The notes beneath the pieces were generated by a model that saw only the letters and a list, made by a program, of their open reading frames with translations, had not been told where the DNA came from and did not search any database. Shown piece by piece: positions 1 to 7,555 of a stretch of DNA of 64,000 nt. Origin of the DNA: Roseivivax sp. GX 12232 (GTDB taxonomy: Bacteria > Pseudomonadota > Alphaproteobacteria > Rhodobacterales > Rhodobacteraceae); NCBI RefSeq assembly GCF_021272185.1, contig NZ_JAJSEC010000009.1:124001-188000 (forward strand). Direction: 5' to 3'. The position numbers and the translations under genes are program-made. How positions within the stretch are numbered: position 1 is the first letter of the stretch; each line of letters opens with the position of its first letter.

Positions 1-267
1 GAGCGCGCGCAGGGGCGCCACCCAGCTTTCCATCAGCGCGTTCAGAAGCGCCACGTGGATCGCCGCCTTGCTGTCGAAGTAATACAGCATGTTGGGCTTC
101 GACATCTCCGCCCGCGCGGCGATCTGGTCGAGCGTCGCGCCGCGGAATCCCTCGGCCGCGAAGACGTCGAGCGCGGCATCGAGGATGCGCTTGCGGTTCT
201 TCTCCTGGATCCGGCTGCGGCGCTTGCCGGAGCGGGCAGGGATCGGGGCAGTCCCGTCTTCGGCCAT
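1..267 (-). CDS. rutR: RutR-type TetR-family regulator (partial, 3' end outside window)
   Basis: Only the first 89 residues lie in the window, so the ligand-binding half is missing. The visible part is a TetR N-terminal helix-turn-helix: a basic stretch (KNRKRILDAALDVFA), then TLDQIAARAEMSKPNMLYYF near residues 47-66. The last motif closely matches the RutR/pyrimidine-responsive branch of TetR proteins. ATG at 267 was chosen because it gives this HTH in frame; a longer overlapping frame gives no recognisable protein. The gene is divergent from the pyrimidine-degradation operon and a RutR-like palindrome lies between them. It is probably a uracil/thymine-sensing repressor of that operon and of itself, as in E. 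coli RutR (inference). Confidence 0.85.
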   Translation of the reverse strand, partial: MAEDGTAPIPARSGKRRSRIQEKNRKRILDAALDVFAAEGFRGATLDQIAARAEMSKPNMLYYFDSKAAIHVALLNALMESWVAPLRAL

Positions 268-379
268 AGGCGTCGTCCCGTCGATGCCTTACTGTGCAGC
301 AAGGGGGTGGTTTTCGCGATGATCCGGCGCTTGGGGACGACGCTCGCTTGACAGGGGCGCGACCCGTTGCAATCGTGAC

Positions 380-395
380 TTGACCAAATGGTAAA
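380..395. promoter_or_regulatory. Candidate RutR operator
   Basis: The 16-bp site TTGACCAAATGGTAAA matches the E. coli RutR consensus TTGACCA-N2-TGGTCAA at 13 of 14 defined positions. It lies in the divergent region, 57 bp upstream of the amidohydrolase start and 113 bp from the regulator start. That placement suits control of both genes. Confidence 0.7.
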
Positions 396-451
396 AAACC
401 GACGCGAGAAAGGTCAAGAAGGCCGCGCGCGACAAAAGACAGGGATGTGAC

Positions 452-1702
452 ATGGCAGCACCGGGAGAGAACCTCCGCATCGACGGGGATCGGCTCTGGG
501 AGAGCATAATGGAGATGGCCAAGATCGGCCCCGGGGTCGCGGGCGGCAACAACCGCCAGACCGTGACCGACGAGGACGGCGAGGGGCGCGCGCTCTTCCA
601 GTCCTGGTGCGAGGCCGCGGGCTGCTCCATGGGGCTCGACCAGATGGGCAACATGTTCGCCCGCCGCGAGGGCACCGACCCCGAGGCCCTGCCGGTCTAT
701 GTCGGCAGCCACCTCGACACCCAGCCGACGGGGGGCAAATACGACGGCGTCCTGGGGGTGCTCGGCGGGCTCGAGATCCTGCGCACGCTCAATGACCTGG
801 GCATCAAGACCCGCCACCCGATCGTGGTGACCAATTTCACCAACGAAGAGGGCACGCGCTTCGCCCCGGCCATGCTGTCCTCGGGCGTCTTCGCCGGCGT
901 CCACAGCCAGGACTGGGCCTATGAGCGCGAGGATGCCCAGGGCAAGCGCTTCGGCGACGAGCTCAAGCGCATCGGCTGGCGCGGCGAGGAAGAGGTCGGC
1001 CAGCGCAAGATGCATGCCTTCTTCGAGCTGCACATCGAACAGGGTCCGATCCTCGAGGCCGAGCGCAAGGACATCGGCGTGGTCACCCACGGCCAGGGCC
1101 TCTCCTGGACCCAGGTCACCGTGACCGGCAAGGAAAGCCACACCGGCTCCACGCCCATGCCGATGCGCAAGAACGCCGGGCTCTGCATGGCGCGCATCCT
1201 CGACAAGGTCGACGAGATCGCCTGGTCGCACAAACCCCATGCGGTGGGCGCCGCGGGCCATATCGACATCTACCCCAACTCGCGCAACGTGATCCCCGGC
1301 AAGGCGGTCTTCACCGTCGACTTCCGCTCGCCCGACCTGTCGGTGATCGAGGACATGGAACGGCGCCTGCGCGACGAGGGCGGCCAGATCGCCAAGGACA
1401 TGGGCCTCGAGATCGCCTTCGAGAAGGTCGGCGGCTTCGACCCGGTCGAGTTCGACAAGACCTGCGTGACCGCGGTGCGCGATGCCGCCGAACGGCTCGG
1501 TTACTCGCACCAGGACATCATCTCGGGCGCGGGCCACGACGCCTGCTGGATCAACCAGGTGGCGCCCACGGCGATGATCATGTGCCCCTGCGTCGACGGG
1601 CTGTCGCACAACGAGGCCGAGGAGATCACCAAGGACTGGGCGCGCGCCGGGGCCGATGTGCTCATGCATGCGGTGGTCGAAACCGCGGGGATCGTCGAGT
1701 GA
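452..1702 (+). CDS. Zn-dependent N-carbamoyl amidohydrolase (beta-ureidopropionase / hydantoinase-carbamoylase family, M20-like)
   Basis: The 416-residue protein has the full HyuC/AmaB/PydC architecture. VGSHLDT (His87) and KYDG (Asp98) supply metal ligands, NEEGTRF (about 131-137) carries the Glu pair, ELHIEQGP (about 192-199) carries a His ligand, and SGAGHDA lies near the C-terminus. Family members hydrolyse N-carbamoyl-beta-alanine or N-carbamoyl-amino acids to the amine, CO2 and ammonia. Placed before a dihydropyrimidinase and behind a RutR box, the most likely reaction is the last step of reductive uracil/thymine breakdown. N-carbamoyl-amino-acid hydrolysis (hydantoin use) remains possible. 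The next small gene starts within its stop codon. Confidence 0.88.
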   Translation: MAAPGENLRIDGDRLWESIMEMAKIGPGVAGGNNRQTVTDEDGEGRALFQSWCEAAGCSMGLDQMGNMFARREGTDPEALPVYVGSHLDTQPTGGKYDGVLGVLGGLEILRTLNDLGIKTRHPIVVTNFTNEEGTRFAPAMLSSGVFAGVHSQDWAYEREDAQGKRFGDELKRIGWRGEEEVGQRKMHAFFELHIEQGPILEAERKDIGVVTHGQGLSWTQVTVTGKESHTGSTPMPMRKNAGLCMARILDKVDEIAWSHKPHAVGAAGHIDIYPNSRNVIPGKAVFTVDFRSPDLSVIEDMERRLRDEGGQIAKDMGLEIAFEKVGGFDPVEFDKTCVTAVRDAAERLGYSHQDIISGAGHDACWINQVAPTAMIMCPCVDGLSHNEAEEITKDWARAGADVLMHAVVETAGIVE

Positions 1703-1923
1703 GACCCGCGCTCATCCTCCTTCTCGCGCTTGGCGCCGCGGCCTGCGGACGCGGCGGGGTGGGGGATGCGCTGCGGGTTCTGCCCGACGGCACCGCGATC
1801 CTGAACGACACCAGCGACGCCCAGCTCATCGTCGACGCGCGGGGCTGCCAGAGCGTCGTGCCCGCCAGCGGCGGCCCGGCCGAGCCGGTCACCGACGCCG
1901 ACGGCAACCAGGTCTGCGCCTGA
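1699..1923 (+). CDS. Small putative lipoprotein, unknown function
   Basis: A 74-residue protein starting at a GTG that overlaps the preceding stop (GTGA), which suggests translational coupling. It begins with a short hydrophobic signal (LILLLALGAAAC) with a lipobox-like end at Cys16, followed by a small polar domain with two more cysteines (ARGCQSV and NQVCA). No family recognised. The position between the amidohydrolase and hydA suggests co-transcription with pyrimidine catabolism, but its role is unknown. It could be a chance frame, although the signal sequence plus coupled start argue for a real gene. Confidence 0.55.
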   Translation: MRPALILLLALGAAACGRGGVGDALRVLPDGTAILNDTSDAQLIVDARGCQSVVPASGGPAEPVTDADGNQVCA

Positions 1924-2000
1924 GCCCGCCTCCGGGCCGCGCGCGCCGAAGATCAACGACCGGGGCCACCCCGGCAGACAAGACAACAGGGAGTATTCAC

Positions 2001-3461
2001 ATGACCAAGGTCATCAAGAACGGCACGATCGTCACCGCCGACCGCACCTGGAAGGCCGACATCCTCATCGAGGGCGAGACGATCAAGCAGATCGGCGAGG
2101 ACCTGAAGGGCGACGAGGTGATCGACGCCGAGGGCGCCTATGTCATCCCCGGCGGCATCGACCCGCATACCCACATGGAGATGCCCTTCATGGGCACCAC
2201 CGCCGCCGAGACCTTCGAGACCGGCACCTGGGCGGCGGCCTGCGGCGGCACCACGATGACCGTGGACTTCGTGCTGCCCGGCGCCGACGGCTCGATCAAG
2301 AACGCGATCAACGAATGGCACCGCAAGTCGGCGCCGCAGATCTGTTCCGACATCGGCTACCACGTCGCGGTGACCGGCTGGAACGAGACCATCTTCAACG
2401 AGATGAAGGACGCCGTCGACATGGGCGTCAATTCCTTCAAGCACTTCATGGCCTACAAGGGCGCGCTGATGATCGAGGACGACGAGATGTTCGCCTCCTT
2501 CAAGCGCTGCAAGGAGCTGGGCGCGCTGCCCATGGTGCATGCCGAGAACGGCGACCTGGTGGCCGACATGCAGCAGCAGATGCTCGAACAGGGCATCACC
2601 GGCCCCGAGGGCCACGCCTATTCGCGCCCGCCCGAGTTCGAGGGCGAGGCCGCCAACCGCGCGATCACCATCGCCGATGCCGCGGGCGTCCCGCTTTATA
2701 TCGTGCATGTCTCCTGCGAGCAGGCACATGAAGCCATCCGCCGCGCCCGCCAGAAGGGCATGCGGGTCTACGGCGAGCCGCTGGCGCAGTTCCTGACCCT
2801 CGACGAGAGCGAGTATTTCAACAAGGACTGGGACCACGCCGCGCGCCGGGTGATGTCGCCGCCCTTCCGCAACAAGGAACACCAGGACAGCCTCTGGGCG
2901 GGTCTCCAGGCCGGCAGCCTGCAGGTTGTGGCCACCGACCACGCCGCCTTCTCGACCGAGCAGAAGCGCATGGGCGTCGGCGATTTCACCAAGATCCCCA
3001 ACGGCTCGAACGGCCTCGAGGAGCGCCTCGCGGTGCTCTGGACCTTCGGGGTCGAGACCGGGCGCCTGACCATGAACGAGTTCGTCGCGGTGACCTCCTC
3101 GAACGTGGCGAAGATCCTCAACATCTACCCCAAGAAAGGCGCGATCGTCGAAGGCGCGGATGCCGACCTGGTGGTCTGGGACCCGAAGATCACCAAGACC
3201 ATCTCGGCTTCGAACCACCATTCGATCCTCGATTACAACGTCTTCGAGGGCTTCGAGGTGAAGGCCCAGCCGCGCTACACGCTGAGCCGCGGCGAGGTGA
3301 TCTGGGCCTGGGGGCAGAACTCCCAGCCGCAGCCCGGACGGGGCCGCTTTGTGCCGCGCCCGGCCTTCCCCTCTGCGCATGAGGCGCTGTCGAAGTGGAA
3401 GGCGCTGACCGCGCCCAAGCAGATCCACCGCGATCCGATGAACATTCCGGCGGGCGTCTGA
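2001..3461 (+). CDS. hydA: Dihydropyrimidinase / D-hydantoinase
   Basis: 486 residues, the usual length for the family. The cyclic amidohydrolase signature is complete: GGIDPHTHMEMPF (His56, His58), the metal-bridging carboxylated lysine in FMAYKG (Lys153), MVHAENGD (His180), IVHVSCEQAH (about 234-243) and the final metal Asp in VATDHAAF (about 310). It opens the ring of 5,6-dihydrouracil/dihydrothymine or hydantoins to N-carbamoyl products, the substrates of the enzyme encoded just upstream. ATG 2001 was chosen because family homology begins there (MTKVIKNGTIV); the upstream extension is low-complexity Arg-rich. Cytoplasmic, probably tetrameric. Confidence 0.93.
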   Translation: MTKVIKNGTIVTADRTWKADILIEGETIKQIGEDLKGDEVIDAEGAYVIPGGIDPHTHMEMPFMGTTAAETFETGTWAAACGGTTMTVDFVLPGADGSIKNAINEWHRKSAPQICSDIGYHVAVTGWNETIFNEMKDAVDMGVNSFKHFMAYKGALMIEDDEMFASFKRCKELGALPMVHAENGDLVADMQQQMLEQGITGPEGHAYSRPPEFEGEAANRAITIADAAGVPLYIVHVSCEQAHEAIRRARQKGMRVYGEPLAQFLTLDESEYFNKDWDHAARRVMSPPFRNKEHQDSLWAGLQAGSLQVVATDHAAFSTEQKRMGVGDFTKIPNGSNGLEERLAVLWTFGVETGRLTMNEFVAVTSSNVAKILNIYPKKGAIVEGADADLVVWDPKITKTISASNHHSILDYNVFEGFEVKAQPRYTLSRGEVIWAWGQNSQPQPGRGRFVPRPAFPSAHEALSKWKALTAPKQIHRDPMNIPAGV

Positions 3462-3506
3462 GCCCGCCCCAGCCCCTCACGCAGCCAGTCCCGGAGGACC
3501 AGCCCT

Positions 3507-4289
3507 GTGACAGCCAGTCCCGTGATCCGTGCCAAGGGTCTCAATCTCACCTTCCAGACCAATGACGGTCCGGTCCATGCGCTGAAGGATGTCGACCTCG
3601 ACGTCTCGAAGGGCGAATTCGTCTCTTTCATCGGGCCTTCGGGCTGCGGCAAGACCACCTTCCTGCGCTGCGTCGCGGGGCTGGAGACCCCGACCGGCGG
3701 CGAGCTGAGCGTGGACGGCATGAGCCCCGAGGAGGCCCGCAAGGCGCGCGCCTACGGCTATGTCTTCCAGGCCGCCGGGCTCTATCCCTGGCGGACCATC
3801 GGCGGCAACATCCGCCTGCCGCTGGAGATCATGGGCTATTCCCGCGAGGAAAAGGCCGAGCGCGTCAAGAACACCCTCGAACTCGTTGATCTTGCAGGCT
3901 TCGAGAAGAAGTTTCCCTGGCAGCTCTCGGGGGGCATGCAGCAGCGCGCCTCGATCGCCCGGGCGCTGAGCTTCGACGCGCCGATCCTGTTGATGGACGA
4001 GCCCTTCGGGGCGCTCGACGAGATCGTCCGCGACCGCCTCAACGAAGAGCTCCTGGCGCTCTGGGCGCGGACCGAGAAGACCATGCTCTTCGTCACCCAT
4101 TCGATCCCCGAGGCGGTCTATCTCTCGACCAAGATCGTGGTGATGAGCCCGCGTCCGGGGCGGATCTCGGACGTGATCGAGAGCCCGCTGCCGCGCGAGC
4201 GGCCGCTCGACATCCGCGACAGCCGCGAGTTCATCGAGGTCGCCCACCGGGTCCGCGAGGGCCTGCGGGCGGGGATGGAAGCGGCATGA
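3507..4289 (+). CDS. ABC transporter ATP-binding protein (nitrate/sulfonate/pyrimidine type)
   Basis: A 260-residue ATPase of the SsuB/TauB/ThiZ class. Walker A GPSGCGKTT is at 43-51, the Q-loop in YVFQAAGLYPW, the signature LSGGMQQRASIARAL at about 140-154, Walker B ILLMDEPFGALDE at about 160-172, and the switch His in VTHSIPEA. GTG 3507 follows a GGAGGA ribosome-binding site. Its 3' end overlaps the permease start (ATGA). It powers a transporter with the two permeases and the binding protein downstream. The neighbouring enzymes suggest a pyrimidine, dihydropyrimidine or hydantoin cargo (inference). Confidence 0.92.
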   Translation: MTASPVIRAKGLNLTFQTNDGPVHALKDVDLDVSKGEFVSFIGPSGCGKTTFLRCVAGLETPTGGELSVDGMSPEEARKARAYGYVFQAAGLYPWRTIGGNIRLPLEIMGYSREEKAERVKNTLELVDLAGFEKKFPWQLSGGMQQRASIARALSFDAPILLMDEPFGALDEIVRDRLNEELLALWARTEKTMLFVTHSIPEAVYLSTKIVVMSPRPGRISDVIESPLPRERPLDIRDSREFIEVAHRVREGLRAGMEAA

Positions 4290-5287
4290 GTGACACCGCT
4301 CCCATCGCCGCCCAGGGGGCGGGCGTCGGCCGGTCGGGGCGGGTGGCGCTCTGGGCCCGGTCGCTCGGCGGCGGGCTGGCGCCGGTCCTGACCGTGGTCG
4401 CGGCGCTGGTCGCGCTCTGGTATCTCGCCTGCATCCCGATGAACGCCTCGCAATCGGTGCTCGACGCGAGCCGCGCGGGCATCGAGGTCACCCCGGCCTC
4501 GCCGAGCGACCGGCGCGGCATGTCGGGCACGGCGCTCGCCTTGCAGAACCCCGGGGTCGCGCTGTCGAACGCCTATGTGCAGGACCGCCCGAAGCTGCCC
4601 GCGCCGCACCAGGTGGCGGCCGAGCTCTGGACCGGGCTTGCAGGCGCGGCGCCGACCTCGCCGCGCAGCCTGATCTACCACGGCTGGGTGACGCTTTCGG
4701 CCACCGGTCTCGGCTTCGCCATCGGCACGGTCATGGGCATTCTTCTCGCCGTCGGCATCGTGCACAGCCGGGTCATGGACATGAGCGTCATGCCCTGGGC
4801 GATCATCTCTCAGACCATCCCGATCATCGCCATCGCGCCGATGATCATCGTGGTGCTCTACTCGGTGGGGATCCAGGGGCTGGTGCCCAAGGCGATCATC
4901 TCGGCCTATCTGTCCTTCTTCCCGGTGGTGGTCGGCATGGTGAAGGGGCTGCGCTCGCCCGATGCCATGCAGATCGACCTCCTGCGGACCTATGGGGCGA
5001 GCCGGGGCGAGATGTTCTGGAAGCTGCGGCTGCCCTCCTCGATGCCCTACCTCTTCGCCTCGCTGAAGATCGGCTTCGCGGCCTCGCTGGTGGGCGCCAT
5101 CGTCGGTGAGCTGCCGACCGGGGCGACCGCGGGCCTGGGCGCGCGGCTCCTGGCGGGCAGCTACTACGGGCAGACCATCCAGATCTGGTCGGCGCTCTTC
5201 GCCGCGGCGATCCTTGCGGCGCTCTCGGTCGGCGTGATCGGCGCGCTCGAGCGCGGGCTGCTGGCCCGCATGGGGATGCGGCGATGA
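4286..5287 (+). CDS. ABC transporter permease 1 (BPD-type, pyrimidine-like uptake)
   Basis: A 333-residue inner-membrane permease. After a first TM segment (about 32-50) comes a hydrophilic insert of roughly 70 residues, longer than usual for this class, before the core helices. The EAA loop that docks on the ATPase is seen as LLRTYGASRGEMFWKLRLP. The start overlaps the ATPase stop by 4 nt. It pairs with the second permease as a heterodimer. Confidence 0.88.
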   Translation: MSDTAPIAAQGAGVGRSGRVALWARSLGGGLAPVLTVVAALVALWYLACIPMNASQSVLDASRAGIEVTPASPSDRRGMSGTALALQNPGVALSNAYVQDRPKLPAPHQVAAELWTGLAGAAPTSPRSLIYHGWVTLSATGLGFAIGTVMGILLAVGIVHSRVMDMSVMPWAIISQTIPIIAIAPMIIVVLYSVGIQGLVPKAIISAYLSFFPVVVGMVKGLRSPDAMQIDLLRTYGASRGEMFWKLRLPSSMPYLFASLKIGFAASLVGAIVGELPTGATAGLGARLLAGSYYGQTIQIWSALFAAAILAALSVGVIGALERGLLARMGMRR

Positions 5288-5390
5288 GCGGTGCGAAGAC
5301 ACCCCCGCGCGGCCGTCTCGGGACGGGCGCAAAAGCGCGCCGCCCGGGCCGCAAGACAGACCAAATGAACGCATCGAAGGAGGGCAGGGC

Positions 5391-6236
5391 ATGGCATTGG
5401 TGATCGCGGCGCTTGTCCTCTGGGCGCTTGGCTGGACGCTCAACGCACGGCTGGCCAACGGGCCGCAGGCCGGGCTGCCCCTGGTGCAACTGGCGGTGCC
5501 GGTGATCTTCGGCCTGACGCTCATCGCCATGTGGGAGCTGATCGTCCGCGGCCTGTCGGTGCCCGGGGTGATCCTGCCCGCGCCGACGGTGATCGCGGCG
5601 ACCTTCGCGGCCCAGGCCGGCACCCTCTGGCAGGACTTCGTGCAGACCTTCGTGAAAGGCGCGCTCTCGGGCTTCCTGATCGGCTGCGCGGCGGCCTTCG
5701 CGGTGGCGATCCTGGCCGATAGGACCGAGTTCCTGCGCCGGGGCATCCTGCCGGTGGGCAACTTCATGGCGGCCCTGCCGATCGTCGGCACCGCGCCGAT
5801 CCTGGTGATGTGGTTCGGCTTCGACTGGCATTCCAAGGCCGCGGTCGTGGTGGTCATGGTCTTCTTCCCGATGCTGGTGAACACCGTCGCGGGGCTGGCC
5901 GACACCGGGCCCATGCAGCGCGACCTGATGCGCACCTACGGGGCGAGCTACCTGCAGACCCTGGTGAAGCTGCGGCTGCCCGCGGCCATGCCCTTCATCT
6001 TCAACGGCTTGAAGATTTCCACGACACTGGCGCTGATCGGTGCCATCGTTGCCGAGTTTTTCGGCTCCCCGATCCGCGGGGTCGGCTTCCGCATCTCCAC
6101 ATCGGTCGGGCAGCTTGCGCTCGACATGGTCTGGGCCGAGATTGTGGTCGCCGCGCTCGCGGGCACGCTCTTCTACGGCGCGGTCGCCGCGCTCGAGAAA
6201 CGGGTCACGTTCTGGCACCCGTCGCACCGGCGCTAA
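5391..6236 (+). CDS. ABC transporter permease 2 (BPD-type, pyrimidine-like uptake)
   Basis: 281 residues, about six hydrophobic segments, and an EAA loop (LMRTYGASYLQTLVKLRLP) nearly identical to that of permease 1, showing the two are paralogues. ATG 5391 follows AAGGAGG. A 39-codon frame starts at 5284 inside the stop of permease 1 and ends at 5403, just past this start. It may serve only to couple translation across the 100-nt gap. Confidence 0.87.
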   Translation: MALVIAALVLWALGWTLNARLANGPQAGLPLVQLAVPVIFGLTLIAMWELIVRGLSVPGVILPAPTVIAATFAAQAGTLWQDFVQTFVKGALSGFLIGCAAAFAVAILADRTEFLRRGILPVGNFMAALPIVGTAPILVMWFGFDWHSKAAVVVVMVFFPMLVNTVAGLADTGPMQRDLMRTYGASYLQTLVKLRLPAAMPFIFNGLKISTTLALIGAIVAEFFGSPIRGVGFRISTSVGQLALDMVWAEIVVAALAGTLFYGAVAALEKRVTFWHPSHRR

Positions 6237-6277
6237 AGACGCCGGGCGGAAGACAGGACCGACATGGAGGTAACGCA

Positions 6278-7279
6278 ATGAAAACGAAACTGATTGGTGC
6301 GGCCCTGGCCTTCGGCCTCGCGGCACCCATGGCCCAGGCCCAGGACCTCGACGAGGTGACCCTGCAGCTCAAGTGGGTCACTCAGGCGCAGTTCGCCGGC
6401 TATTACGTCGCCGAGGCGCAGGGCTTCTACGAGGAAGAGGGCCTCGACGTGACGATCAAGCCGGGCGGCCCGGACATCGCGCCCGAGCAGGTGATCGCCG
6501 GCGGCGGCGCCGATGTGATCGTGACCTGGATGGCCGCGGGCCTCGCCGCGCGCGAGCGCGGAGTGCCGCTGGTGAACATCGCCCAGCCTTTCGCCACCGG
6601 CGGGCTGCAGCTCACCTGCCTCAAGGAGACCGGCGTCGAGAGCCCCGAGGACTTCCCCGGCCGCACCCTGGGCGTCTGGTTCTTCGGCAACGAATATCCC
6701 TTCTACGCCTGGATGGCGCAGCTCGGCGTCGACACCGACGGTGCCGACGAGGACGGGGTGACGGTCCTGAAGCAGGCCTTCAACGTCGATCCGCTCCTGC
6801 AGGGGCAGGCGGACTGCATCTCGACCATGACCTACAACGAATACGGCCAGGTGCTGGACGCGGGCTACACCGCTGATGACCTGGTGAACTTCAACTACCT
6901 CGAGGAAGGCGTCGGCATGCTCGAGGACGGGCTCTACGTCATGGAAGAGAACCTCGAGGACGAGGCCTTCCAGGACAAGATGGTCCGCTTCGTGCGCGCC
7001 TCGATGAAAGGCTGGAAATACGCCGAGGAGAACCCCGAGGAGGCCGCGCAGATCGTCGTCGACAACGACATGACCGGCGCGCAGACCATCGACCACCAGG
7101 TCTACATGATGGGCGAGGTCGCCAAGCTGACCGCGGGGTCCAACGGCGCGCTGCGCGAAGAGGACTACCGGCAGACGGTGGACACGCTGCTCTCGGCGGT
7201 CTCCGAGGACAACCCGGCGATCACCGAGGAGCCCGAGGGCGCCTGGACCCATGCGATCACCGACCAGGCGCTGAACTGA
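6278..7279 (+). CDS. ABC transporter periplasmic substrate-binding protein (NMT1/ThiY-like)
   Basis: 333 residues with a clear Sec signal peptide (MKTKLIGAALAFGLAAPMAQA, probable cleavage after AQA near 21). The mature protein begins with the NMT1/THI5-like pattern VTLQLKWVTQAQFAGYYVAEAQGFY, a family known to bind pyrimidine-type and related small ligands. GGAGG lies 8 nt before ATG 6278. It is the last gene of the transport operon and is followed by a strong terminator. With the ring-opening enzymes upstream, a pyrimidine or hydantoin ligand is likely but not proven by sequence. Confidence 0.88.
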   Translation: MKTKLIGAALAFGLAAPMAQAQDLDEVTLQLKWVTQAQFAGYYVAEAQGFYEEEGLDVTIKPGGPDIAPEQVIAGGGADVIVTWMAAGLAARERGVPLVNIAQPFATGGLQLTCLKETGVESPEDFPGRTLGVWFFGNEYPFYAWMAQLGVDTDGADEDGVTVLKQAFNVDPLLQGQADCISTMTYNEYGQVLDAGYTADDLVNFNYLEEGVGMLEDGLYVMEENLEDEAFQDKMVRFVRASMKGWKYAEENPEEAAQIVVDNDMTGAQTIDHQVYMMGEVAKLTAGSNGALREEDYRQTVDTLLSAVSEDNPAITEEPEGAWTHAITDQALN

Positions 7280-7309
7280 GCGCCCGGGCCTGACAAGGGC
7301 TGATCTTCG

Positions 7310-7340
7310 CCGCCGCCGGGTCACCCCCGGCGGCGGTTTT
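7310..7340 (+). terminator. Rho-independent terminator of the pyrimidine operon
   Basis: A perfect 11-bp stem (7310-7320 with 7326-7336), a 5-nt loop and a TTTT run, 30 nt after the binding-protein stop. Confidence 0.85.
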
Positions 7341-7412
7341 CGTTGACGAAGGGGTGAACGGCGCGCGGCGGGCCTTGTCATTCGGGCGCCCGCGGGCTTC
7401 CCCTCTTGGCAA

Positions 7413-7524
7413 GACGCCCGACGCCCGACGCCCGACGCCCGACGCCCGACGCCCGACGCCCGACGCCCGACGCCCGACGCCCGACGCCCGACGCCCGACG
7501 CCCGACGCCCGACGCCCGACGCCC
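7413..7524. repeat. Perfect 7-bp tandem repeat, 16 copies of GACGCCC
   Basis: 112 bp of uninterrupted GACGCCC units between the terminator and the start of the TPP enzyme. All copies are identical. Because 7 is not a multiple of 3, every reading frame through it encodes a 7-residue cycle (DARRPTP in the frame of the next gene). The repeat ends about 31 nt before the likely GTG start, so copy-number changes could alter the leader of that gene. Confidence 0.97.
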
Positions 7525-7555
7525 CGCATCCCTCCGCCGCAGGAAAGGCCCGCCC

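Noticed and set aside
42-302. Open frame on the minus strand at the window edge
   Set aside because: It is Arg/Ser-rich and out of frame with the RutR-type helix-turn-helix, which reads cleanly from 267 downwards.
1953-3428. Long antisense frame opposite hydA
   Set aside because: Shadow of high-GC third-position bias. It is rich in His, Asp and Gly without any domain, while hydA on the other strand has all catalytic motifs.
5284-5403. 39-codon frame between the two permease genes
   Set aside because: No recognisable product. It overlaps the second permease start and may only couple translation.
4118-5935. 605-codon antisense frame across the two permease genes
   Set aside because: No signal, domain or start context; the opposite strand encodes an evident ABC operon.
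7413-7524. CRISPR array
   Set aside because: Units are 7 bp with no spacers and there are no cas genes.
7406-7555. Upstream TTG start giving the TPP enzyme a DARRPTP-repeat tail
   Set aside because: Translation of the 7-bp repeat; GTG 7556 has a ribosome-binding site and starts where homology starts. Kept only as a possible phase-variation idea.
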